Source: Strongyloides papillosus (lineage: Eukaryota; Nematoda; Chromadorea; Rhabditida; Strongyloididae). From it: DNA of 64,000 nucleotides. Under the pieces are notes generated by a model. It saw nothing but the letters and a program-made list of their open reading frames with translations, searched no databases and was not told the DNA's origin. The stretch lies in NCBI GenBank assembly GCA_005656395.1, contig SRSI01000010.1, positions 1,922,001-1,986,000 of the forward strand. Reading direction: 5' to 3'. A program made the position numbers and the translations under genes. Shown here in pieces: positions 12,467 through 23,615 of this stretch (positions are counted from its first letter, which is position 1; the number at the start of each line of letters is the position of its first letter).

Positions 12467-14831
12467 TGTTATTTATATATAAATTGTAAAAAGAATTCTG
12501 TGTTTGTAATGTATATAGCAGTTTGGACTTCTTCTCTAAAATAGAACGAAGGAATATATGTGTTTATTAAAAAATCAATGAATAGATATTATTATAAATT
12601 ACTAGTATGTTATGAACGTTGTGTGAAAATATCTCCTATACAAACAAGGAAAATATAGAAATTTATGGTTTTTTTTAATTTTTAGTAGGTTAATAGCTAC
12701 ATATAAGATATTTTAATTAAAAATAAACTACGTTGTAGTATAAGAAAAAATTGATTCTAGTATTTTAAATATACAAAACTACTCAACTATAGTTTTAAAC
12801 AAACTTAGTAAACAACTATTTCATCATAATATATACCATTCCAATTTGTTTAGGGATATATTGTTTATTTGATCAAAAGTGAAAAAAAAGGTCATGATAA
12901 AAATAGAAATGTCAATTCAAGATTTCTGATTGAAAAAGATTTCAAATTTCATGTCTGTTTGGGAGGAATTCTGATGATATTATCATGTTTAAACTTAAAC
13001 TATTGACATTTCTTATTAGACATTTGTGTTCGTACTTTAACAGATTAGTTAATGCGTAATAATTACCAAAACTTTTTTTAGTGGAGTAATAAATAGCACC
13101 ACTTATTACTAAATTTTTGACATTTCCCCCCGGTAGTAGTGTATTTGCTTTGATGTTTATTGGATTTTTTTAAATTCTACCTATCTAATGTTAGATTAAT
13201 ACATCCCGAATAAAATTGAAAATTTAAATTAAAGAAGATTAGTTTTTGTGTAGTTTTAATTTTTAATTTAATCTATCTATAGATATAACTTTTGATCTAA
13301 GTAAATATTTTCTGAATAACCAAAGTGTTTTAAAACAAGATCCTTATTGCAGAATATTAAATTATCAATCGCAATTAGTTAATAATAATGATACATTTCA
13401 TTAAAATGGTTGGTAAAATAAAAAATAAATGTGTAATCTATTTACTCTCTATCACATATTCCAATTTACAACTCAAATTTAATAATTTACTAACTTTAAC
13501 TTTTTTCTATTTCCAAGAAATAAAATAAAAAAAGCAGCTATAATATTTAATTGAATTTAATAAATACATATTAAATATTTTGAAAAATTTTAAAATACAT
13601 GTAAATGAAGCACAACAATCAAAATCACCTATTCATTAATATTTAACATAACATAGTTTCAATTTATTAGTAAAATTTTCCTTTTATATTATTTATTTAT
13701 CTAGATTTTTCAAATCAACATATTGTTACATTCGTTTTCGCGATAAAAAGATCTTATCACTTATTACTCATTGCATATTGTTTATATTAATAGCATTAAT
13801 TATCCATAACAGTAAAAAAAACGTTATCATCTATTTATTTATCTTTTATGTTTGTTACACTGTTTTTCATGACACTTTTATTATTAAGGTTTATGAACTT
13901 TTTAATAGAATTTAAAACTAATTTTTGTTGTTTTCTACTTGGTATTGTGAATGCAGTAAAAACAGGTGGGAAAGATCTCCATTACATGATGTTAATTAAA
14001 CTAAGGAATATAAAATATTTATGCTATCACAAGGTATATAAACAAGAGTAAACTACATGGCGATGAAAAAAGTCGTTAAATAACATATTAAGAAAATTGT
14101 GTGAGATCAATCTATTCATAAATTAATTCAAACTGAACCAAACATGTTACTTATAATTATATACTTTAGAGGAAGAAAGAAGTGAATATGAATAATGTAT
14201 CTATCAGATTTTATACAAATCATCCAGTAACTTTACTTTATTTTATAAAAGTTCTATTAAAAAAGGTTATTGGATTTTGTGTTTTATTCATTTAATATAT
14301 CACGCTAGTATATAATTTATCAATCCTTTACCATCACTACTTTGACATTGTGTAATATTAATGTTAAAATGTTTTTCCAACTACCGTTGCTTAGTGGAAT
14401 CCACTAACTTTTTATTTTGTTCTTGATATTTATAAACTATCATCGCTACCTTAATGTGAAGCCATTATCATAACTTTTTTTATTCTATAAAATACATCAG
14501 TAGCCTATTATAATTTGAATGATTTTTTTTCATAATAATTATTATCTTGTCTTTTCAATTCATTGTAGAATTTCTTTATTAATTATTTGTTTTTTTCAAT
14601 AATAACTAGAAAATTGCACTTTGGATAATGAAAAAGACTGTATATTACATTAACAAAGGATATCAATTAAATATACCTATTGTTATTCAGTTACTTTAAT
14701 TCCTCTCCCTCTCCAATATGATTTTTGATCCTTTATTTTTCTATAAAACTATTAGCGCTTCTTTTGATTATTTCAACATCTTATTTAATATAGAAATACG
14801 ACAATAGCTACTGTATTTTTTAGGTTCTAAG
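12467..14831. other. Intergenic
   Basis: About 2.4 kb of AT-rich DNA between the divergent CD36 and Cdc25-like genes. No coding frame supported; the 67-codon frame at 13848-14051 shows no family likeness. Confidence 0.5.
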
Positions 14832-15740
14832 ATGTTTACAATTAAGCCTAAGACAAAACAAATTCGTGACGATAGTAATTGTAATAAAGATCACCGATCC
14901 AAAAGAAAAAATTGTAGTTACCTTTTGAAGCAATTTAGCGACTCATCAACTCCAGTTGAAGTTAGAAGCGTTATAACAAAACATGGAAATTTACATAGGA
15001 AAAAACTTGGTTCCAGAATAAATGAGGGAAGATATAAAAAAGGTATCATTGAAATAGAAAAAATACCTTCCAACATGATAAATACATCTGCACCTGAAGA
15101 TATAAGGCAAACGCATGGAAAAAGAAAGATAACACATGATGATAATAAGAAAAAAAAACATATAAAAATATCATCTGAGGTAGACAAATGCAAATTGCCA
15201 GTAGTTTCATCGCCACAAATTTCTTCACCAAATTTTGAAAGCATCTCAAGTGATACGTTAGTGGAAACTATTGAAAAATATGCCATGGAATTTAATAATA
15301 AATTTATGTTAATTGACTGTAGGTTTCCTTATCAATATAAAGTAGGTCATATAAAGGGAGCTGTTAATTTTTATGATATTTATGAGATTATGAATTTCTT
15401 CTTTCCACAAAATGGCGAAAAAAATATTGATATAGTTAGAAAAGTCCCGATCTTTTACTATACAGAATCAAAAGAACCTTTAATGTAAGTTTTTATATAA
15501 CAAATTGAATTTTAAAATAAAATTTTCAGGATTTCTAAATTGCGTGAAATTGACAGTGGAAAAAAAATGTACCCAAATATATATCTTTTAGATGGTGGAT
15601 ACGAAAAATTTTATAAGGAAAAAATTTATCACAAATATTGTGATCCTTGTGGATATATAAAACCTTCACTCCGCGCGTACCTCAAAGACAAAAGTGAAAT
15701 AAATAAAAGACGAAGAGAAAAGGAACTCATTAAATTTTAA
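14832..15740 (+). CDS. Cdc25-family phosphatase homologue lacking the catalytic Cys (predicted pseudophosphatase)
   Basis: Exons 14832-15484 and 15530-15740 (45-bp intron, phase 2) encode 287 residues. The first 140 are basic and low-complexity. The C-terminal half is the Cdc25 rhodanese-like domain: IDCRFPYQYKVGHIKGAVN (about 161-179), then VPIFYY (205-210), then LREID and YPNIYLLDGGYEKFYKE, which match the family's RERD and YPELYVLDGGYKEFF blocks. Active Cdc25 carries HCEFSSERGPR (HCX5R) between these blocks; here the interval reads YYTESKEPLMISK, about two residues shorter, with neither the nucleophilic Cys nor the phosphate-loop Arg. The fold is probably kept while catalysis is lost. The splice junction falls inside this loop but the joined frame restores no Cys. 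A CDK-binding or sequestering role is inference. Confidence 0.8.
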
Positions 15741-16029
15741 CAATATTTTCATTTTAATTCTTACTCATTAAATAAACATAGTAAATATTATTAAAATTTT
15801 GACCTTTTCATGCCACTAGATTTTTTTATATCATTTAAGATCTCTTTTTCATTGTCTTCTTGACATTGTTTTATCTTTCACTTTAGAGCATCTTTAGAAT
15901 AAGGCCCCAAATTTTTTGAATTATTAACAAAATTAATTAGTTTATTATTATTCACATTTATAAGCATATAGGGAACGGCAAGAATGTTTTCAACAAGGTC
16001 AGTACGTTTAAAAAAATTTTTCGAAAGCC
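15741..16029. other. 3' flank of Cdc25-like gene
   Basis: AT-rich, with ATTAAATAAACA near 15768 as a possible polyadenylation signal. Nothing else seen before repeat copy B. Confidence 0.45.
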
Positions 16030-16535
16030 GAATTTTTGTTTTAGAGGACCCCTACTCTAAATAACCAAATCAAGCATTTAGTTTGCTAAAATGGTATTTT
16101 TATAATTTGTAATGATAAACAACCACATTTAAAGTAGTTTGGAGCATTTGAAAAATTTTTTTTTGCAGCATTCATTTATATGTTTGAATTTCGGAAAAAT
16201 GTCTCTTTAACTAAGCTGTAATCGTTAAATAAGAGACCAATTCATAAAGTAATCAGTTTTTCATGAACAATTGCAACAATATATTAATGTAGAAAGAGGG
16301 AACATTTTGTTTATACTCAATTGAAACAAAACTAATAACTGCTGGTTTAATAAAGACTGTCGTTAAGCTAATTTTCCAATTTGAAAAAAATTATTTAAAT
16401 TTAATTGTTAGTTATTAGTTAATTAAATACAATATATACATAATAAAACACAATAAATACAAATATATACGTTAAAAGATATAAAAAAAATTTAAATTAG
16501 AGCCATTTAAACAAGCAACTCTTAAACTAAAAATG
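16030..16535. repeat. Dispersed repeat, copy B (about 0.5 kb)
   Basis: Second copy of the element at 8065-8575, in the same orientation. The order of matching blocks is conserved from TACTCTAAATAACCAAATCA to TAGAGCCATTTAAAC and CTTAAACTAAAA. As in copy A, a minus-strand frame ends inside the right edge with the codons TTA GTT TAA (stop 16524-16522). Divergence between the copies argues for an old duplication. Confidence 0.75.
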
Positions 16536-17078
16536 GGTCCAGAAGGTATTTAATATACTTTTGATGGCGAATCATTACATGGTCTATCTCTCCGTCTCTT
16601 GAACTGTAGCAGCATCCACAACCAAGACATGGAAGTCTGAGGTTACTTTTTTGATGGGGAAGCATCCTTGTATTGTCAGAAAACTGACAAACAATATATA
16701 GCTTTTTTAGTACCCCTAACCTCTTTCAGAACAGTTTTTATTAAATACATGTTTTCTTCTAGGCGCGTAAGAACGGCCTATTTGGTTTCCACATATATTA
16801 CAGTTTATATTACTTTCTATATTGCTTAAAAATAGTCTTATTCTGACTTCTTCAACATAATCACCAATTACTGACATTCGGAGGTTTAATTGGTTATCTA
16901 AATTGTATAATGTAAAGAGATCATCTACAAACTTACTTTCTGATGGAAGGTAAACAGAATTAGTATTATTAAACATAGAGCCATCATTAGAGAATATGCA
17001 GTTCGTTGTAGAGTTACGGAACTGATAAAATAATTTTTGGCCCGCATTTCTCTCATTGGCCTCCTGTTGTATTTCCAC
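16522..17078 (-). pseudogene. Degenerate ORF with Cys-rich motif, attached to repeat copy B
   Basis: Function unknown. A 120-codon open frame (17078-16716) opens just after an in-frame TAA and has no ATG at its start. It contains CNICGNQIGRSYAPRRKHVF followed by NKNC, a C-x2-C...H-x4-C spacing that could bind zinc, and runs into a stop (GAAAGAGGTTAG). A downstream frame (about 16689-16522), preceded by TTTGTCAG, begins FSDNTRMLPHQKSN, contains CLGCGCC and ends in LLDPFLV. I could not join the two by any splice that keeps phase, so I call it broken. It is less AT-rich than flanking DNA. Like copy A it could derive from a mobile element; no transposase or polymerase motif is visible. Confidence 0.4.
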
Positions 17079-17164
17079 TTTTAGTTATCTAAAAACAAAA
17101 ATATAAATATTATATAAGTCTAAAATAACTTGAAAAAGAAAAAAACACGCCTAAATTAACGATA

Positions 17165-17497
17165 TTAACATTTAATTGAAAATAAAAACTCTGAATCGAG
17201 TAGACTTTTCGACAGATAAACGATTGAAAAAATTAGAAATATTTTTCTAGTCGGAAAACTGTAACAAAATTTTGCAAGAATGAAAAAATATATATTAAAA
17301 ACGGCTCTAACGTTCCCATAATAGAGCAAAACATCATAAAATACAATAAACACAGTAATTAAACTTTTATAGGAACAATAACGACAATATAAGAAACCAA
17401 TAGCGGTAAAAAACATAGAAACACCACAACATATATCAACTGACGAAAATATACTCTTCAGGAACAAAGAAAAAAATGATTCCACGCTCTTTTTCAT
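17165..17497 (-). CDS. Possible small hydrophobic protein (110 aa), unknown
   Basis: Open frame from ATG 17497 to a stop at 17165. The product starts MKKSVESFFSLFLKSIF and has three or four hydrophobic stretches separated by short basic loops. It lies just upstream of, and on the same strand as, the degenerate ORF of repeat copy B, but no phase-correct splice to it was found. It could be part of the same element, a real small membrane protein, or a chance frame in T-rich DNA. Confidence 0.2.
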   Translation of the reverse strand: MKKSVESFFSLFLKSIFSSVDICCGVSMFFTAIGFLYCRYCSYKSLITVFIVFYDVLLYYGNVRAVFNIYFFILAKFCYSFPTRKIFLIFSIVYLSKSLLDSEFLFSIKC

Positions 17498-18803
17498 GTA
17501 CTTCAAAACAATTTCAGAATATTCAATTGAGTTTCAACAACAAAAACATTTTTTCTTACACAAAGTAATTTTTTTTACAAGTATTTTAGATATAGATCAA
17601 GGGATTATTAAATGAACGCTTAATATTTTTTCAAATTGACAATTATGTTAACTAAAGAGGTAAAAGCCCGACAAATAAAGGACCACATCTATAGAAATTA
17701 TCAGAAAAATGAATAACATGTTTTGAAAAAATTACAACTTTAAAAAATATAGTAAAGATAAGTTCTACTACTACTGGTTGCTAGTGAAACATCAAAGACC
17801 TCCCCCTTTAAATTTCTTTTTACAAATTGTTTAAGTTTAATTCGCTTTAATTGTTTCTAATCCTTTTGTTCCGTAATTGGCGAGGTGTAACAGAGACATT
17901 TTTTTAAAAAGTATTATTCCACTAGAAAAATAGGTTACTTGTGTTTATTTGATCATGAATAAAACCTTTCTAATAAGATGACATATCGTATTTAAAGTAT
18001 TATGATAATACCAAACAAAAATACTACTTATTTGGCTAAATTTTCTTGTGCATAAATGCTATTCTTTACTTGTTCTTTTAAGACGTAAAAATAAAAAGGC
18101 AAATTTATTTTAAAAAAATGTGTTTTGTGAATGTAGTAGGTTGTATACATCAGAAAGAGATTGATAAAAAATGAATCTTCTCATTAACAAAATTGGTATA
18201 TTACAAAGTTTTACGTTAATAAATAAGCATTTTTACTATCACCAACGATTCGTAACTACTATACTTTAATCTCATTACTATAGTTTCCAAAAATGCAAAT
18301 TATAAAGGATAATATTTTAAAAAATTTGCAATATTCAATTGGCAAAAATAGTGGTTAGCTTACAATTTATAAGTATTAACATTTTAGATGAAATAGATCA
18401 AAATTATGCTTAAAAAGTATGAATGAAATACTACTATGTAAAACATAATGATAATGTTATATGACACATTCTGTTTGATTTAAGCGTTGTAATTGATATA
18501 CTAAGAACAAGAAGTGATAATATCTTAATTTACTTTTGAAGTCATTATTTTTTATTTTTCTGGTCGTTCAATTTGTTCGTGTTAGATAAGGGTCTTGTGG
18601 AGTCTTATATCAATAAGCATAAAAAATATTCCATATTATCTTTCATTTTCTATCTTTTATGGTAAATTATGTTTTTTCATTTATATATAAAAATTGTTGC
18701 TCTTGATTTGAATATTCATTAATAATTACTTAATTTTTTATTTTAGTAAACATTCTTTGTGAAGTGTATTTGTATTTTCATAGTGGAAATTCTATTTATA
18801 ATT
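17498..18803. other. Intergenic and 5' flank of cyclin-like gene
   Basis: AT-rich, no supported gene. TTTTTTATTTTAG at 18734-18746 precedes the start of the next gene and may be a trans-splice acceptor. Confidence 0.5.
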
Positions 18804-19880
18804 ATGATCGAAAGTAGTAGTTTCGGTAATACAATAGAAAAATCTTTTCATGATGCTTTATACAACAGTAAAAATTGGACATTTAAAAATGTTAGCGAAA
18901 ATAAATTATTAACGGCAAAAAGAATTGGATGTATTGTAATATTAGAAATTAAAAGTAGACTCAATCAATCAAGATGTAAAAACCCTTTTAAGATGTATGT
19001 TAATTTTTTTCTTAGTATATATATTTATTTAGAAGAAATTGTCATGCATGTTATGCCATTGATTATTTTTGTAGATTTGTTTCTGAGCATGGTGTCGAGT
19101 TATTTGATATTGTTGCAATTGCTGCTGTGTCATTATATTATGCTTTAAAACAAAAAACTAATAAAATTAGATTAATGGAATTTGTCTATCTTTTTCTACT
19201 TATACGTTATCCGAATATAACATTTGAAGGAGAAGTATGGGTTGAAGTATGTTTTAGAAATAGATAATATAATTGTTTTCAGTATTCAAAACCAACAAGA
19301 GAATTGTTTCTTTTAATTGAAAATGTTTTGATAAAGACAATAGGTACTATTGAAAGATAATTGTATAAATATATATCTTTATTTAGGATTTAATTCTTAC
19401 ATCATTGATAGTAATACTACGGGACTTTTGTTTTTTCAAATGACCAGAGAATTAAAGTTACCTGAAAAGATTTTTATAAGAGCCTGCTTCTTTTTTGGTG
19501 ATTTTGTATATTTCACAAATTTAGGCAAAAAGTATGATTCAGCTACAATTGCTGCTACTTCTATTGAGTTAGCATTGAAGCATAGGAATGAAGGTGAAAC
19601 TGATTTTATACAGTTTAAAAATTGCTTGGCTAGTTCTGATAATTTTGTTTTAAAATCATTGGCGGAAAAAGAAGAGCTGTTTTCTGTTCTTATAAAAGGT
19701 AACATTATTTGCTTAATAATTTATAAAAATATTATTTTAGAGTGTTCAAATGAGTTTATAACTAATATGGAAGGTTTAAAGCAAGATAATGAATTTGTAA
19801 AATTTGTAACTAATCGTTTCGAATGTATGAAAAAACATAAAATCTTGATTGATTTTTGTTTTAGACCTGAAGTTATGTAG
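18804..19880 (+). CDS. Highly diverged cyclin T-like protein
   Basis: Five exons (18804-18994, 19075-19246, 19283-19343, 19387-19698, 19741-19880) join in frame to 291 residues. It lines up with the cyclin T encoded at 6.7-7.8 kb: NWTF corresponds to MWIF, FDIVAIAAVSLYYALKQKT to MIDVAASCLYLACKTED, TRELFLLIENVLIKTIGFN to SKELIELIENLLLKSVNFD, and YFTNLGKKYDSATIAATSIELAL to HLTDWAVRYSDDTLACLGCHLAI. Lengths and helix order agree, so two cyclin boxes are likely, although the first is about 15 residues shorter and identity is low. Loss of the ACK..E pattern (ALKQKT) suggests altered CDK contact. Start taken at ATG 18804; the frame is open 15 codons upstream without an ATG. Whether it binds CDK9, another CDK or none is not known. 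Confidence 0.65.
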
Positions 19881-21497
19881 CAATATATATTTTTATTTAT
19901 TTATTTTTATTGTTTTTTTTATCTAATGTGCTACTGGAAGCTACAATTTCTAGAAGTTATGTGTATATATGTAAAATAATGTTTCAATAATTCAATATAT
20001 AAAATTAACCACATCCTTTACTAAATTCTTTTCTTTATTATTTTAAATGTATTGAAAATTTTGTTAGAAATAGTGTTAAGTGAAATAAAAAAAATGAACA
20101 TAGTGTCGTTATACAATTATAGTAATACCTTCTAATTATTTTTTGTAATCCAAAAATAAAATAAAATTTCTCCATAAAATATTCATTTTACCGTAATTGT
20201 GTAGAATGTTTTATTTTCGAATTGTTCGTTTATATTTTTAGTTTCTTTATTTGAAATATTTATTTTTTAATATACAATTTACCTGCAAATAATTTCGTTG
20301 AATTTCTTAAGAATGATTTTATTTAGCAAATGAAAGTTGTTATGATGTATAAAAAATTATTTTTAATATTACTTTATTTTCGATACTTGTAAAATTAAAG
20401 TATTCTTATAATTACTATGCATTTATAATTAAACAACGTGATAACAAGGAAGTTTGATTACTTCATTTTTTAAAAATATTCAAATAAGTATTATAAGAGC
20501 CTTTTTTGACTACATATAAATTTTAATAACTCTCACTACTTTAAATTTAAGGATGCAGTCAAAATTTAGTGTGCATTTTTTATATGAAAATTTTTTATAA
20601 TGTTAATTATTTTACTTATGGAGAAGTTTTAATTCACCATATTTTAAAAATATTTTTAAGAATTTGTATTTTTTCACGGTAACATTTTTGTTTTGCATAG
20701 GCAATAACTACTTTTAGTTTCTTAATAACATTATTTTAACAACACAATTATAGTACAATTGTTATTTTATATAATATAAAAAATTCAGTTCAAAAAAGTT
20801 ATTTCCCTTTATGTTAATTTTGAATAATTTAAAAATTACTACTTCAATTATAGTCTCATCATATTCAACAAATATAAGGTTTACATTATAAACAATTTTT
20901 TGTATATGTACTTTAAGTAATTTATAAAAAGAACAGGTAAAGTTAACATTAATTTTATGATTAATAACTTTTTTACTCAAATTTAATGATTAAATTTTGT
21001 CGTACATTTTTTATAATACAGCATGACAAGTATGGTGTGTTTAGATAACAAAATCATAAATCTTTAAAAACTTTTAAGTTTTGATGTATAATCTTATGGT
21101 GTAGTCAATAACATCTTTAATCAAAAATTTCTCAATCATGTCTGAAAAATATTGTGGTAAAATATATTCGAATAAAAGTAAATTTTGAAAAAAAATTTTA
21201 ATAACGTATAAACCAATAGTATATATTGATAGATCAAATTTCAATTAAAATGTTTCGCTTATATAGACCTTTATCATAGACAAATACATTTAAATGTGCT
21301 TAAAAAAGTAATAAAATTTTATAACATTATCTTATAAAATTGTAAACTATTCAAAGTATTCAATCATACTATATATAAAACCCGTATTTTGACGTCATTT
21401 AAAATGCAAGAACAACACTGATTTAAATTTTGAAAAATAATAAAAATAGAATATACAATTGTTATTGAAATAAAAATGATTTCGTGTTTTTTACTTC
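19881..21497. other. Intergenic (convergent genes)
   Basis: 1.6 kb of AT-rich DNA between the 3' ends of the cyclin-like and second CD36 genes. No gene supported; the 72-codon minus frame at 20762-20980 looks random. Confidence 0.5.
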
Positions 21498-23615
21498 TTA
21501 TTCCGCAAGAATAACAGGTGGTGTTTGTGAGCTTGGATGAATTGATGAAGATGTTGAATATTTTTTTGATTTTCTAAGTGAACAAAAAAGTAGAATAGAA
21601 ATAATGATGAGAATAACTCCAAAAATTGAACTACCAAGGGAAACCCAATAAACCAGACTTTCAATATGGTATAAACGATCTTTGATTTCTTGTAAATTAG
21701 CCTTACCTATTTCAACATTTTCACGTAATGACATAACAGGAACAAAATTTGATTTCATTTTAGGATAGTAAAAATTACTAATATTTGCACCACTACGAAT
21801 AGCAAAATTAATTTGAAGTCTTCTAGATGCTCTTAATAACGTTCCGAGACGTGGTTCTACATCAATAAATATTTGATCTGTCTCAGCATTTGGGGTATCC
21901 ATTCCTTCTACTGACTTTTGAACATATTCATCAGCTCCAAAAAAATTTGGCATTGATGAAACAATATCTGGGTTGCCTCTTAAACACCTACTTAAATCCA
22001 TTATACCATTTGGCATACAATTGTCTTTTTGTTCTTTAAAATATTTTTTTGTATTTGTATGGCAAAAACCTTCATTTTCTTTCCTGGACCAATCAAAAAG
22101 CTCTACAGGAGCTACGAATCGATACCCTTTGACTCCATGATAATCAATTTCCTTCTCAAAAACTAGATATATTGAACGACAAATAAATGTACTAAAAATA
22201 TAAATTTTTTCATCTTTAGATACATAAGGATGTAATAACCCTCCATCAGTCCCATTTATTAATGAAGCTTGAGATTTGCTCCACCACGTAGGTGGAAGAT
22301 GATTATCGCCATTCCAAGCAATAATTTTTCCTAATGTTCTACTTTTATCCTGACTTCCATCTCGAATTATATATTCACCATCAAATGTATTATTTCTTTC
22401 ATAAAAGAGACCAATTCTTTCGGGCATATTTAATAACGATTCACAAAGAATACTCATAAACGGTAATGAACAAATTTGACTTAAAAATGGATCTACATAA
22501 CCAACAAAAAATAATTCTTTTGTTTTGACATCCAAAAATGGTGTCTGTAATTGAAGTGCAGTTGAAGCAACTTGCATTGCTGGATTGAGAGCTGCATCAA
22601 CAAACTTCTGATACACTATGTTTGGTATCCAAACATGATCATTTTCTAAGTCACAATTACTGCATGATTTGTTTTCATTAAAGAAAAAGTTCATAAAATT
22701 TCGATACTTAATCGTTCCATTACCTCTTGAAAGAACCTTAAAAAAAAGTAGACCTAACTTGTTTTAAAATACAATAATAATACTTTTAAATAATTATATT
22801 ACCTTGTGAAAAAAATACAATTTTTATATTTTTATGCAAAAGTTTTATAATAAATATTTATACTAAATTTCTTGTAGCATACAATTGAAACCAGAATATA
22901 TTTTATTGATTCGGAAATTTATATGTTTATCTATGTAAATTTTCGGTAAATAAATGATCAAAAAATCACTTTGTAAAATTTATAATGCTATATTTTTAAA
23001 CTAATGTTCATTGAATAACATATTCCTATACACGTATTTTATGATATTTTCTATATATAAAACATAAATAAACTTTATATTATACTATCTTAATTAACTT
23101 GTAATAATTAGGAAATATTTTATTCCTACATTAACTGTAAAATATTTGAAAAAAATAAATATTTGACCTTTTTTGTATCAACATCAAAGTACGTTAATTT
23201 AGAACAAAAGCATGATTTCAATCAAGATAAAATAATATTTTAATGTGTCAAAAAAATTTTTTAAACATACCTTCTTATATTGTTTTTCATCAAAAACATA
23301 CGGTCCTTTACTAACAATTTTCGGTTTTTCTCCATCTGTTATATTATCAGGATTAGTAACAGAGTATGACCAAACATTAAGTGTAATATCATAATCAGGA
23401 TATTTCCATTTACTAAATAAACTTTTTTGTTCAACAAGTTGTTGTTCAATTCTTATGAAATCCTCAATAAAATAAGGCATCAATGATAAAACCATAATTC
23501 CTCCAATAAGTAGTAATATACCACAAAATGCCGAAAAACTACATCCAACTTTTTTATAAACTTTTTTATTTTTGTTTTTATACGATAAAATGGAACTTTT
23601 TGATGCAGTATACAT
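21498..23615 (-). CDS. CD36 / scavenger receptor class B family protein (second copy)
   Basis: Two exons, 23615-23271 and 22736-21498, joined in phase 0 across a 534-bp intron, give 527 residues. A basic cytosolic start (YKNKNKKVYKKVGC) precedes the first TM (FSAFCGILLLIGGIMVLSLM). Family strings follow: VTNPDNITDGEKPKIVSKGPYVF, RGNGTIKYRNF, FVGYVDPFL, GLFYERNNTFDGEYII, SIYLVFEKEIDYHGVKGYRF and GFCHTNTKKYF, with the conserved luminal Cys (NCMPNGIMDLSRC) and MPNF. The second TM is VSLGSSIFGVILIIISILLF, then a Ser-rich tail ending PVILAE. Role as for the family: lipid or lipoprotein uptake or exchange at the plasma membrane or lysosome. Compared with the copy at 10.7-12.5 kb it has longer ends and different introns, so the duplication is old. 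Confidence 0.9.

Noticed and set aside
13848..14051. 67-codon plus-strand frame
   Set aside because: Hydrophobic by base composition, no homology signs.
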